Assembly: GCA_024233455.1 (NCBI GenBank)
Contig: JACKPP010000001.1
Coordinates: forward strand, 62,001 to 126,000
DNA: 64,000 nt
Reading direction: 5' to 3'
Source of the DNA: Chlamydiales bacterium
GTDB taxonomy: Bacteria > Chlamydiota > Chlamydiia > Chlamydiales > JACKPQ01
Part shown: positions 7,977 to 15,955 of the stretch, in pieces
Layout: each line of letters begins with the position of its first letter
Numbering within the stretch: the stretch's first letter is position 1
Notes under the pieces: model-generated
What the model was told of the DNA's origin: nothing
Seen by the model: only the letters and a program-made list of their open reading frames with translations
Databases searched by the model: none
Made by a program: the position numbers and the translations under genes

Positions 7977-9278
7977 TTATATCGACACTTGGCGATAATC
8001 CCATAAAGTGATTTCAGCTTTTTCAGCTGCGCTGTAGGGATCTTTGGGGCAGGAGCTGGCCACCAACATATTAGCTCCTAGTTTGGTAAGACAAGACACC
8101 CGGTCTGGAAATCCACTAATAGTCAAGACTTCGCTTGACGTTCTTAGGTCCCAAAGCCTAACAGTAGCATCTTCTCCACTGCTAGCAATGACATGATCAC
8201 AAACATTCACTACTTTCCAAACACGCTTTCCCTGAGCATGCCCCTGAAAGGTCTTATCCTGCCTTTTTTGATTGATATCAACGGTACGTACTGTTCCATC
8301 AAAGCAGGTGATGGCCAGCTTCCCCTTTTGATTTTGGATTTGCAATATACTTGAAATTAAGGGTCTTTGATGCCGATGCTGGCTAAAATTACGCTTTTCT
8401 TTTACTAGGGAGTCTTTGGTTATCTTGCCGCCTGGGTATGTTGTCCATAAGGCAAGATCGGCTCCAATAGCCAGTACAAGTCTCGATCGATCTAACGGCT
8501 CAACACAGTAAACCCAGTCGTTGGCGTGAGCTTCTTCATTAACCACCAACTTGCCATTATTATCCCAAAGCTGCATATAGCAAGCAGTACCGGTAAAAAA
8601 CATATTGGTTTTACCTGCGGCAAACGGAAACCGCTGAACGCAATGGATACGATTCATGTTCCTTTGTTTACAAACATGACTAGCAGGAGGTGTATACCGT
8701 TTTTCACGCAAAATGGTGCCCTGCTGGTTCCATAATGTCAGGTTGCCGTTCCTTGATCCAGATACTATCGTGCCATCGCTAAGAACTTCAAGTGCTGTAA
8801 TCCATGTTTTATACGTTTTGTAGAGTTGAGAAGAAAATGTCACTTCCGAGTTTCCTTGGCTGTCCCATATTTTAATGTCATTGTCTTTGGATCCTGTAAC
8901 AAAACGCCTATCGTCAATAGGAACTATTCCATGGATATCATCAGAATGGGCATTAGGTATTTTGGCCACATACCCTTTTTGAAATTTGGCAGACAAGCTA
9001 CCGCCAAGTCGAGCAGGAAAAATCGACTGAAAAAACCCTTCACTTTCTTCGGCTTTCGAGGGCATTGTAAGCCGCGCTAGATTAAAGTTAGCAATGGCAG
9101 TCTTTAAAGGCTCACAAGGAAATGTTTCAGTGATCCTTTCCCCATCTACTGGACACACTTTTACGCCATTTTCTAGGGTAGCACGGTCAAACAAATGACC
9201 ACACAAAGCAAGTCTTGGAGAAATCATGGTCATTTTGGCGTGAGTACAGAGAAAAGCCTGAGGAACTGGTGGTGCCAT
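7977..9278 (-). CDS. U-box/RING-like domain fused to WD40 propeller (candidate E3 ubiquitin ligase mimic)
   Basis: 433 residues. The N-terminal 70 residues look like a U-box or RING-like fold: Cys11/His13, then ALCGHLFDRATLE (24-36), CPVDGERI (42-49) and LKTAIANF. This matches the CGHxFDRxxIE...CPxxxxxI..NxxLKxAI pattern of E2-binding domains. The rest (about 100-430) is a WD40 beta-propeller with repeated GSKDNDIKIWD, GSRNGNLTLWN and GEDATVRLWD blades. The propeller is clearly paralogous to that of the GNAT/WD40 gene at 10417-12081, while the N-terminal module differs. The ATG at 9278 follows GAGGTAG, which also contains the stop of the upstream gene. No signal peptide. By domain logic the propeller would select a substrate and the U-box recruit host E2; this is inference. 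Confidence 0.85.
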   Translation of the reverse strand: MAPPVPQAFLCTHAKMTMISPRLALCGHLFDRATLENGVKVCPVDGERITETFPCEPLKTAIANFNLARLTMPSKAEESEGFFQSIFPARLGGSLSAKFQKGYVAKIPNAHSDDIHGIVPIDDRRFVTGSKDNDIKIWDSQGNSEVTFSSQLYKTYKTWITALEVLSDGTIVSGSRNGNLTLWNQQGTILREKRYTPPASHVCKQRNMNRIHCVQRFPFAAGKTNMFFTGTACYMQLWDNNGKLVVNEEAHANDWVYCVEPLDRSRLVLAIGADLALWTTYPGGKITKDSLVKEKRNFSQHRHQRPLISSILQIQNQKGKLAITCFDGTVRTVDINQKRQDKTFQGHAQGKRVWKVVNVCDHVIASSGEDATVRLWDLRTSSEVLTISGFPDRVSCLTKLGANMLVASSCPKDPYSAAEKAEITLWDYRQVSI

Positions 9279-9280
9279 AA

Positions 9281-10339
9281 CTACCTCGGAATGACTTTGA
9301 TATGAATAGCTAAAACGCCGCTAGCTGCCGCCCTTTCAGCGTAACCTGGGATGTTTAGGTATAGATCTTCAGCTTCATCCAATGTCCAAATGTCGGATAC
9401 ACATTTTTTAAAGCCTGAATTCTCCAGCATTTCCCGAAATGTTTTAAAAGAGCGAATATCAGTGATTTCACAACGGACATCATCGCCTGGATTTTGCTTG
9501 TAGAAAAAACGTACAGTGTCCCCCACGCGGTATCGCGTTACCATGCCGTGGTTAATGCGACCCTCAACTGTTTTCTGTCCCGAGCGTATTTGGTGTATGT
9601 ATTTTTTTCTTAGAGTCAACTCATGATGCTTTGGCACTGGCTGATATCGATATGACTGGCTGGCTTGGTTGGTCCGCGGGAGGTAGCTAGGTTGATGGGT
9701 TGGCTGGCGGGGAGCATCGTCACTTCGAGATCTTTTTTCACTCCGATAGGCTGGTTCGTAGGAGATCTCTTCCCTTGGCCGTTTGAGAGCTCGGTCAGTT
9801 TTGCGGTCAATTTCATTTTTAGGACTTATTTCTTTTTTAGTTGGATCTTTTGTATTTGCAGACTGTAAAGGTAAAACTAGCAAATTTTGAACCCTTTCTT
9901 TATTTTTTACGCACGTTTGAATTTCGCGAAAACCATGCGATGTGAAAAAGTCAAGCAGACGATTTTCAGTATTTAATAAACGCACATCTATGCTTTTGGC
10001 CTTCCTATCGGAAGCTACAAGTTTTACCTTCTCTAACAAAGCGGCGCAATCTTCTGGTAGGGCTGCAGAAAACCAGGTAAGTAGCTCAAGTTTCATGCTA
10101 TGTTCCCATTTTTGACAGTCTCTAGTATTCCGCTTGTAGATGAAAAAACCAACTAAGGATTTATTTTTAAACAAAAGCCTACAGCTGCGCTCTTTTTGAT
10201 GCGCAATTTCCTTCAGTTTCTCAGCACGGTGAGGTGCCACTTGTTTAATTTGATGTAAAACCACTTGAAGATGTTTAGAGTCTGGTCGTAGCCGGCATAG
10301 GGTGTATTTTGGGCTTGTGCTTTCAATCTTTGCTGCCAT
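9281..10339 (-). CDS. Degenerate GNAT-like domain, basic linker, C-terminal ASCH domain
   Basis: 352 residues in three parts. Residues 10-160 resemble a GNAT acetyltransferase fold (LLFKNKSLVGFFIYKR, then LELLTWFSAALPEDCAALL, ending FFTSHGFREIQTC) but lack the R/QxxGxG/A acetyl-CoA loop, so catalysis is doubtful. Residues 160-245 are a hydrophilic linker with basic clusters (ALKRPREE, SEKRSRSDD) that look like nuclear signals. The last 110 residues are an ASCH domain: LTLRKKYIHQIRSGQKTVEGRI, VGDTVRFFY, CEITDIRSFKTFREML and IPGYAERA. ASCH belongs to the PUA-like superfamily and often binds RNA or modified nucleosides. A good AAGGAGA site precedes the ATG. Its stop touches the Shine-Dalgarno of the U-box gene, so the two are cotranscribed. 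Confidence 0.8.
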   Translation of the reverse strand: MAAKIESTSPKYTLCRLRPDSKHLQVVLHQIKQVAPHRAEKLKEIAHQKERSCRLLFKNKSLVGFFIYKRNTRDCQKWEHSMKLELLTWFSAALPEDCAALLEKVKLVASDRKAKSIDVRLLNTENRLLDFFTSHGFREIQTCVKNKERVQNLLVLPLQSANTKDPTKKEISPKNEIDRKTDRALKRPREEISYEPAYRSEKRSRSDDAPRQPTHQPSYLPRTNQASQSYRYQPVPKHHELTLRKKYIHQIRSGQKTVEGRINHGMVTRYRVGDTVRFFYKQNPGDDVRCEITDIRSFKTFREMLENSGFKKCVSDIWTLDEAEDLYLNIPGYAERAAASGVLAIHIKVIPR

Positions 10340-10416
10340 TTCTGTCTCCTTCAGATAGTTTGCTCAAAGTTCTGGTAGACATGATAGTCGAAATAGATAA
10401 TTTTTCATACATCATT

Positions 10417-12081
10417 TTATCTGCGGATATCGTAGAAGCGAATCTCTGCTTTTTGCCCAACGTCGGCTCTATCTTCTGGACAAGTTCCAGCAATAAGCAC
10501 TTTATCGCTTAACTTCAGCATAGAAGTTACCTGACCAATATGATCTGCTATCGTGTGTACACTTTTTGCCGCACGTCTATCCCAGAATTTAATCTTTCTA
10601 TCTTCGCCGCTACTGGCAAATAACTGTGGAGTTATAGGCTCTACTGCCCATGTTCGCCCGTGATGTTCCCGATAGGTTCTGACCAGTTTGCTAGAAGTTA
10701 AGTCTAAAACCCTAACCGACCCATCAAAAAGGGAAAGTGCGAACTGGGTTTTAGCAGTATCTAATGGCTTTAAAGACGAAATAAACGGACGTTGATTTCT
10801 CGCTTGCTCACCGACAGTGATCTGACGTTTTTTCCCCTCGAAAACAACGTTTTGCTTGTAAACCCACTGAAGCTCCCTTTTCTCCCACAGATCTACCGTA
10901 CATCCTGTTACCGACAGCAATTTATTCTGAGTTAATGGCTCTATACAATACACCCAATCATTATTGCTGGTTTTAGTCACACACTCGGTACGTTCTGCAA
11001 TAAGGTTAAACTCGTCAAACATGGTAGGAAAACCTGCAAAAAAGCTAGGCTTGTTAGGATTTAAGCCTGCGGCAAGGCATGTGACTCGACGGGTATTGAA
11101 TTCATGACTGACGTGATGGCGGGATGGCAATTTCATTTTCACCTGGCGAATATATGCACCAGCGGTATCCCAAAGACAAATTTTACCGTTCCTAAGTCCA
11201 CTAATCCAATATTCGTCATTAAGCACAGCCATTGCTGTTACCCAATTCCTTTCATTCTGGGCTGTTGGTTCCACTTCATCAACGATTCTGACTCGCTCTC
11301 CCCGTTGATTCCATTTGTACATCGAATTGTCTTTTGAACCGCTAACAAAGGTTCCATCGGAAAGCTTAATGAAGCCGTGTATATCCCCTTCATGTGCATC
11401 GTGAATAATGTGAACAAGTTCAGGAGCATAAGCATCGCTTTTGGCCTTGGCCTTACCGCTCATCAAACTTGCAAAACGCTCGGCAAGAATATCCGCAACT
11501 TTTCTCACTTCCGCAGCTCTGGCTGGACAAGAAAGAAGATGTTCTTTGACTCCTGGGATATAGCGCCCATCCCAGGTGTGAACAATATCAAAACCCTTTT
11601 TCTTAAAAAACATTAAGGATTCTTTTTTGGTTTCGCTTACCGTCACATGTATGGATTCGTGATTAAGACGGAGATTTTCCACCTCTTCCTTAAGTTTATC
11701 GACCAAAGCAGAGCCAAGTCCTCGACCCGAATTTTGCTGAGATTGGTCAACAAAGAGAGATTTGACTTCAATACTGTTTTTTATCCCATATTCTTCGAAT
11801 TCATTGCTTAAAACTGTTTTAAACACCAAGACAGCTACCGGCTCATCACCCTCGTAGAGTAAATAAGCTGAACGATCTTTGGACTCACTAATCTGCCGCA
11901 AGGCTTTGTCCTGAGAACCGTAGAGGGGGGTTAAGATCCGATTAAAGATTTCAGTGATTGCCTGCATTAGTTCAGAATTAGTGCCATCCACACGAAGGAA
12001 TCTGCGGCTTGGAGAGTAATGAACCGGGTAGCTCCCAATACCTGAAAACTCCCTCGTGACAATCTCAGCTCTTGAACCCAT
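10417..12081 (-). CDS. GNAT acetyltransferase fused to WD40 propeller
   Basis: 554 residues from the ATG at 12081, chosen because AAGGGGTAGTC precedes it; a TTG eight codons upstream is the alternative. Residues 20-190 are a GNAT N-acetyltransferase: AYLLYEGDEPVAVLVFK, SIEVKSLFVD, the acetyl-CoA loop NSGRGLGSALVDKL, and ESLMFFKKKGF near the end, all intact. The remainder is a WD40 propeller (HEGDIHGFIKLSDGTFVSGS, GEDRKIKFWDRR) paralogous to that of the downstream U-box protein. Thus one propeller type is attached to a ubiquitin module in one gene and to an acetyltransferase module in the other. The substrate is unknown; the propeller probably chooses a protein target. Confidence 0.85.
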   Translation of the reverse strand: MGSRAEIVTREFSGIGSYPVHYSPSRRFLRVDGTNSELMQAITEIFNRILTPLYGSQDKALRQISESKDRSAYLLYEGDEPVAVLVFKTVLSNEFEEYGIKNSIEVKSLFVDQSQQNSGRGLGSALVDKLKEEVENLRLNHESIHVTVSETKKESLMFFKKKGFDIVHTWDGRYIPGVKEHLLSCPARAAEVRKVADILAERFASLMSGKAKAKSDAYAPELVHIIHDAHEGDIHGFIKLSDGTFVSGSKDNSMYKWNQRGERVRIVDEVEPTAQNERNWVTAMAVLNDEYWISGLRNGKICLWDTAGAYIRQVKMKLPSRHHVSHEFNTRRVTCLAAGLNPNKPSFFAGFPTMFDEFNLIAERTECVTKTSNNDWVYCIEPLTQNKLLSVTGCTVDLWEKRELQWVYKQNVVFEGKKRQITVGEQARNQRPFISSLKPLDTAKTQFALSLFDGSVRVLDLTSSKLVRTYREHHGRTWAVEPITPQLFASSGEDRKIKFWDRRAAKSVHTIADHIGQVTSMLKLSDKVLIAGTCPEDRADVGQKAEIRFYDIRR

Positions 12082-12245
12082 GACTACCCCTTGTTTAAAT
12101 TTCAAGATGCAATTTTATGGTTTGGCGATTTTATCGCAAGGTTATTTATCTGATCAAAAGATGTTTCGGACCACTCCATTCGGAGCCTTGCAAAAAAGGG
12201 TAATCTTGCTGCTTATTTTTGGATTGGATTGAGATCAAGCATGCT

Positions 12246-12623
12246 TTAGAGCCTTGCAGAAAGCTTAAAATCAGGAAGATGTTTTAGGGAAAACGCTACA
12301 ACCCCACTTATTTTTTCCCGCTCAGCATATCCTGGAAAACTGTGGTAAATTGCCACTCCTTCGTCCAGAGAAGCAATTCCAGGCAAGCAATGCTCGACAC
12401 CCAAATTTATCAGCATCTCTTTAAAAGTCGGATAATAATGGACAGCTAAGACTTGGCAAACCAACTGAGCGGAGGGATGATCGGAACTATTGAATTGAAT
12501 GTAATCATGAAGGCGTATTTTTTTAGCCTTCCCATCATTAATCCTCCCCTCTACAGTTTTAAGGCCAGCAAAAATTTTCTGCCAGTATGGACGCATAACA
12601 GAAAGAGCATGGAGGCTTGGCAT
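12246..12623 (-). CDS. Stand-alone ASCH domain protein
   Basis: 125 residues. MPSLHALSVMRPYWQKIFAG then LKTVEGRINDG is the ASCH hallmark, followed by IRLHDYIQF, LVCQVLAVHYYPTFKEML, CLPGIASLDEGVAIYHSFPG and a final beta strand. It aligns along its whole length with the ASCH parts of 9281-10339 and 12625-13038, showing tandem duplication. The ATG at 12623 lies one base after the stop of the upstream ASCH gene (TGAcATG), so the longer frame into that gene was rejected. The closest functional knowledge is E. coli YqfB, an ASCH enzyme hydrolysing N4-acetylcytidine, and eukaryotic ASCH proteins that bind nucleic acid; which applies here is unknown. Confidence 0.8.
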   Translation of the reverse strand: MPSLHALSVMRPYWQKIFAGLKTVEGRINDGKAKKIRLHDYIQFNSSDHPSAQLVCQVLAVHYYPTFKEMLINLGVEHCLPGIASLDEGVAIYHSFPGYAEREKISGVVAFSLKHLPDFKLSARL

Positions 12624-12624
12624 G

Positions 12625-13038
12625 TCAGACCTTCTCCAAATGAATGGCACAAACACCGTATGTTTGAGATTTTTCTTTATATCCAGGAATGCTCAGATAC
12701 AAAGCAACAGCCTCTTCCTGGCTTTTGGCGCCGGGAACATAATCAGCATATGGTGCATCTGCAAGCATATCCTGAAAATTTGCAAAGAGGCGAATCGCTG
12801 TTATTTTGCAAACAACATCATCATCGGGTTTAGACATGTAATAAAACCGGATTGTGCGCCCCTCTTTCAAGTTTTTGACCGGCCCCTTGTAAATACGTCC
12901 CTCGATGCATTTGGTTCCTTCTCTAATTTGGTGGATATAAATTTTCCTCATGCTCAAGTTGTGATCGGCTAAACGAGGTTTTTTGGAACTCGTTGCAGTT
13001 TCTGCTTTTCTAGGTCTTTTGGAGCAAGCGACACTCAT
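12625..13038 (-). CDS. ASCH domain protein with bipartite NLS-like N-terminus
   Basis: 137 residues. The first 24 residues contain KRPRKAETATSSKKPR (7-22): a KR pair, a spacer of about ten residues, then KKPR. This closely follows the classical bipartite nuclear signal of nucleoplasmin type. The ASCH domain follows: MRKIYIHQIREGTKCIEGRI, LKEGRTIRFYYM, VVCKITAIRLFANFQDML, YVPGAKSQEEAVALYLSIPGY. The usual KTVEGR motif reads KCIEGR here. The ATG at 13038 is preceded by TTGAGGATTTAGC, a good ribosome binding site, and this is the first gene of the five-gene minus-strand run. The 205 bases upstream to the divergent gene at 13244 would hold its promoter; I see no clear -35/-10 pair. Confidence 0.8.
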   Translation of the reverse strand: MSVACSKRPRKAETATSSKKPRLADHNLSMRKIYIHQIREGTKCIEGRIYKGPVKNLKEGRTIRFYYMSKPDDDVVCKITAIRLFANFQDMLADAPYADYVPGAKSQEEAVALYLSIPGYKEKSQTYGVCAIHLEKV

Positions 13039-13243
13039 GCTAAATCCTCAATTGTTAGCTCAGGATTAAAAGTCAGACAAAAATATACTACCGATTAGAA
13101 AAATACACAATTAGATTCTTGGGAAGCCTGTGAGCTGTAAATAGCCTCCTTAATCTGGTGCTAGATATATTGGTAAATGAGCCATTTATCAAAGCTGCTC
13201 TGGTTTGCAGAAAAACACTGCATCCGGTATCGTCCAAGATAGC

Positions 13244-14254
13244 ATGGAAAAAAGTCATCCTTTCACTATCTGTAATACCCAAATTCATCCTGGTGAACGC
13301 ATCACTATTGCTGTACCCACTCCGGAAATTTACACCTGCGCGCCTGTGCACCTACCTATCCACATCATCCATGGAAGGCGAGCTGGTCCTAAGCTACTAA
13401 TTTGTGCAGCTATGCACGCCGATGAGGTGAATGGCATCGCCATTATCGAGCGCCTACTCGGGATGAGTTTGCTGAAAAAACTACAGGGGACACTGATTAC
13501 AGTTCCGGTGGTGAATGCGTTTGGCCTTATCAACCAGTCGCGTCTGCTTCCCGATGGCTATGATTTAGTCGGCAGTTTTGGCATGAGCGAGCACGGCTCT
13601 TTTGCCGGTCGTTTAGCGCATCTGTTAGATTCTGAGATATTAAGTTTAGCTACCCATTGCGTCGATTTGCATACGGGAGAGCCCCATCGTTACCGTTTGC
13701 CTCAGATTCAAACCAACCTTGATATGTCTGAAACCCGAGCTATGGCCGAATGCTTTGGAACTCCATTAACCGTTCATAATGATACCAAGCGGGGCCTACT
13801 GTGGCAACTATACAAAGAAGCCCCTATCCCCACCGTCATATACGAGGGTGGCGAGGCGTTGCGTCTAGATGAGCTTACAATCCGCACTGGCGTTAAGGGT
13901 ATTATTCGCCTCATGCGCCATCTAGGAATGTTAAAAGAAACGGTTCCCTCTCCAATCAAGCCGCTCGTGGTAAGAGACACCATCTCTTGCTGGGCGCCAA
14001 AAAGTGGTCTGTGTAAGCTGAAAAAACACGTGGGGGCTTATGTTAAAACCGGTGATGTTTTGGCCGAAATTTCTGATCCGTTTGGTACAAGCCACACCTC
14101 TCATGTGAAAGCACCTATCGATGGCCTCATTATCTCTCACAGCAATTTACCGTTAGTCAATGAAGGACAACCTGTATTTGAAATTGCCGAGTACAGCAGA
14201 AGTGAGAAAATGGTAGAGCATATGGAAAGCTGGCAACACCAGGAACAGTCTTGA
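13244..14254 (+). CDS. Succinylglutamate desuccinylase/aspartoacylase-family zinc amidohydrolase
   Basis: 336 residues from the ATG at 13244, where MEKSHPFTICNTQIHPGER fits the family N-terminus; a TTG 13 codons upstream is less likely. This M14-like family removes acyl groups from amino acids. Zinc-binding motif HADEVNG (HxxE) is followed by a third ligand in VDLHTGEPHR. The C-terminal part has a lipoyl-like beta-barrel: VGAYVKTGDVLAEISDP and APIDGLIIS. The stop overlaps the TTG start of an MFS transporter (TTGA), so import and hydrolysis of an N-acylated amino acid or peptide is a reasonable inference. The substrate cannot be told from sequence. Confidence 0.85.
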   Translation: MEKSHPFTICNTQIHPGERITIAVPTPEIYTCAPVHLPIHIIHGRRAGPKLLICAAMHADEVNGIAIIERLLGMSLLKKLQGTLITVPVVNAFGLINQSRLLPDGYDLVGSFGMSEHGSFAGRLAHLLDSEILSLATHCVDLHTGEPHRYRLPQIQTNLDMSETRAMAECFGTPLTVHNDTKRGLLWQLYKEAPIPTVIYEGGEALRLDELTIRTGVKGIIRLMRHLGMLKETVPSPIKPLVVRDTISCWAPKSGLCKLKKHVGAYVKTGDVLAEISDPFGTSHTSHVKAPIDGLIISHSNLPLVNEGQPVFEIAEYSRSEKMVEHMESWQHQEQS

Positions 14255-15510
14255 AAAAGCTGGGTCTGTTCATGTGGCTTTTGGCTGTTCTGTTCTTTTT
14301 TTATGAGTATTTTTTACGCGCATTTGTCGGCACTCTAGCTTCACAAATTATTCCCGATCTCAGTATTACAACTGAGCAATTGGCTTGGATTGGATCCGGG
14401 TACTATATTGCCTATGCCCTAATGCAGCTGCCTGTTGGAATTTTAATCGATAAATACGGCAGCCGCCTGCTTCTGACGATTGCCTGCGTGATCTGCGCCC
14501 TGGCCGCGATTTGGTTTGGACTGGTCAAAGGGTTTATTGATGCCTTTGCCAGCCGATTTTTAATGGGTCTGGGCTCCGCTTTTGGATTTATCGGACTGCT
14601 TGCTATTGCGCTTAATTGGTTCCCCAAAAAACATTTTGCCTTTATGACCGGTCTGTCTCAGTTTTTGGGCGTCATTGGCCCCATGTGCGCTGGAGCGCCG
14701 CTGGTGATGCTAATGCACATCTACAATAACAACTGGCGATTATTATTGACGGCAACAGGGGTGATCGGCCTTTTTTTAAGCATCTTGATCGGGCTGTTTT
14801 TACGGAATAAACCCAAACGCACCAGTCATGCCATTGTCCATATCGAAACCGGGCAACCCCTGTCTAAAAAACTCCACTCTCTTGTCCGCAGCCCTCAAGC
14901 TTGGGCTACCATGCTCTTTGCTGCTACCAATTACGCCTCAGTCCCTTTACTAGGTGCTTTTTGGGGCACCTCTTATATGCAAGTGCGCGGTTTTTCTCAA
15001 TCAGAAGCAGCTTTTATCGCTTCAATGGTTTGGCTAGGTCTTGCCGTGGGTTGTCCAATCGCCGGTAGAGTTTCTGATGCAATTAAGCGGCGCAAAACGT
15101 GCTTGTCCACTCTATCTGCCTTGGGCTTTGTGGCAAGTATAGTGGCACTCTACTTCCCCATCCATTCATTACCAGCTTTATGCATCGCGTTTTTTCTGAT
15201 CGGCTTTGCTGGCGCAGGACAAAGCGTTTCATTTGCTACTATCTCCGAGCAGGTTTCATCAAAATTAAAGGCAACTGTTTTGGGATTTAATAATCTAGGA
15301 ATCATCACATTCGCAGCTATTGTACCACCTATCGTTAGCTCTTTTATGCATGGCTTGCAAAATAGCGCCAATGAACATACTGCTGAAGGCTTTAAAACGG
15401 GTCTTACGATTATTCCAATCTTGTTTATATTATCCTTTTTTATCGGAAGCTTTCTGGTTAAAGAAACTTTCTGTCGTCCTCAAAAAGAGCCCTTGCGCGT
15501 TTCCATCTAA
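14251..15510 (+). CDS. MFS transporter
   Basis: 419 residues with about twelve hydrophobic segments and the major facilitator loop signature after TM2 (ALMQLPVGILIDKYGSR, family GxLxDRxGRR-like) and the TM4 region RFLMGLGSAFGFIG. The N-terminus FYEYFLRAFVG resembles MFS proteins common in intracellular gammaproteobacteria and chlamydiae. The start is a TTG overlapping the upstream stop by four bases (TTGA), with GGAACAG in front. Coupled to the acylase-like gene, it probably imports that enzyme's substrate. The direction and substrate are not determinable here. Confidence 0.85.
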   Translation: MKKLGLFMWLLAVLFFFYEYFLRAFVGTLASQIIPDLSITTEQLAWIGSGYYIAYALMQLPVGILIDKYGSRLLLTIACVICALAAIWFGLVKGFIDAFASRFLMGLGSAFGFIGLLAIALNWFPKKHFAFMTGLSQFLGVIGPMCAGAPLVMLMHIYNNNWRLLLTATGVIGLFLSILIGLFLRNKPKRTSHAIVHIETGQPLSKKLHSLVRSPQAWATMLFAATNYASVPLLGAFWGTSYMQVRGFSQSEAAFIASMVWLGLAVGCPIAGRVSDAIKRRKTCLSTLSALGFVASIVALYFPIHSLPALCIAFFLIGFAGAGQSVSFATISEQVSSKLKATVLGFNNLGIITFAAIVPPIVSSFMHGLQNSANEHTAEGFKTGLTIIPILFILSFFIGSFLVKETFCRPQKEPLRVSI

Positions 15511-15557
15511 CCTTCCCTCAAAACTTCAAGAGAAGGCAACGAATAATGGGCAGGCTA

Positions 15558-15785
15558 TCAAAGTGATGCGTACATCGCCTGCGTCTTTCGGTATTCATTA
15601 TAACGATAACCAAGCACGCCAATTCCTATAACTAAAACTGTTACTGTTGTAATACCTACCGCAGCAGCTGCACCCACAGCCCATGGGTGGCGACGAACAA
15701 AAGCGATGACTCTTTGGGTCACGGATTGATTATTGATTGGAAAGAATTTATTAACTGAAGGATTAGCAACTCCTGGCAAATTCAT
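15558..15785 (-). CDS. Small single-pass membrane protein, unknown
   Basis: 75 residues with one strong hydrophobic helix at about 38-58 (WAVGAAAAVGITTVTVLVIG) preceded by basic residues (RVIAFVRRHP), so a cytoplasmic N-terminus is likely. A very good ribosome site, TAGGAGG, lies seven bases before the ATG, which is the main reason to accept the gene. It converges on the MFS gene. No recognised family. Confidence 0.65.
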   Translation of the reverse strand: MNLPGVANPSVNKFFPINNQSVTQRVIAFVRRHPWAVGAAAAVGITTVTVLVIGIGVLGYRYNEYRKTQAMYASL

Positions 15786-15940
15786 TATTCTAACCTCCTA
15801 TAGGTAAATAGATTTCCTGCAAGGTTACGCGATATTGCAGAAAATGTCAATTTTGACCTGCAGCCTTTGTATACATGCCCATCTGCAAAATCCACGCTGA
15901 GCAAATCTGTTCAGTAATGGGTTAAAATAGTAGACTGCGC

Positions 15941-15946
15941 TATACT
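15941..15946 (+). promoter_or_regulatory. -10 element of uvrA, close to the start codon
   Basis: TATACT lies nine bases before the uvrA ATG at 15956. A start site at the usual distance would fall around 15953, leaving almost no leader. There is no good -35 (TGGGTT at 17-base spacing) and no clear ribosome site. Confidence 0.5.
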
Positions 15947-15955
15947 AAAGCTCTT

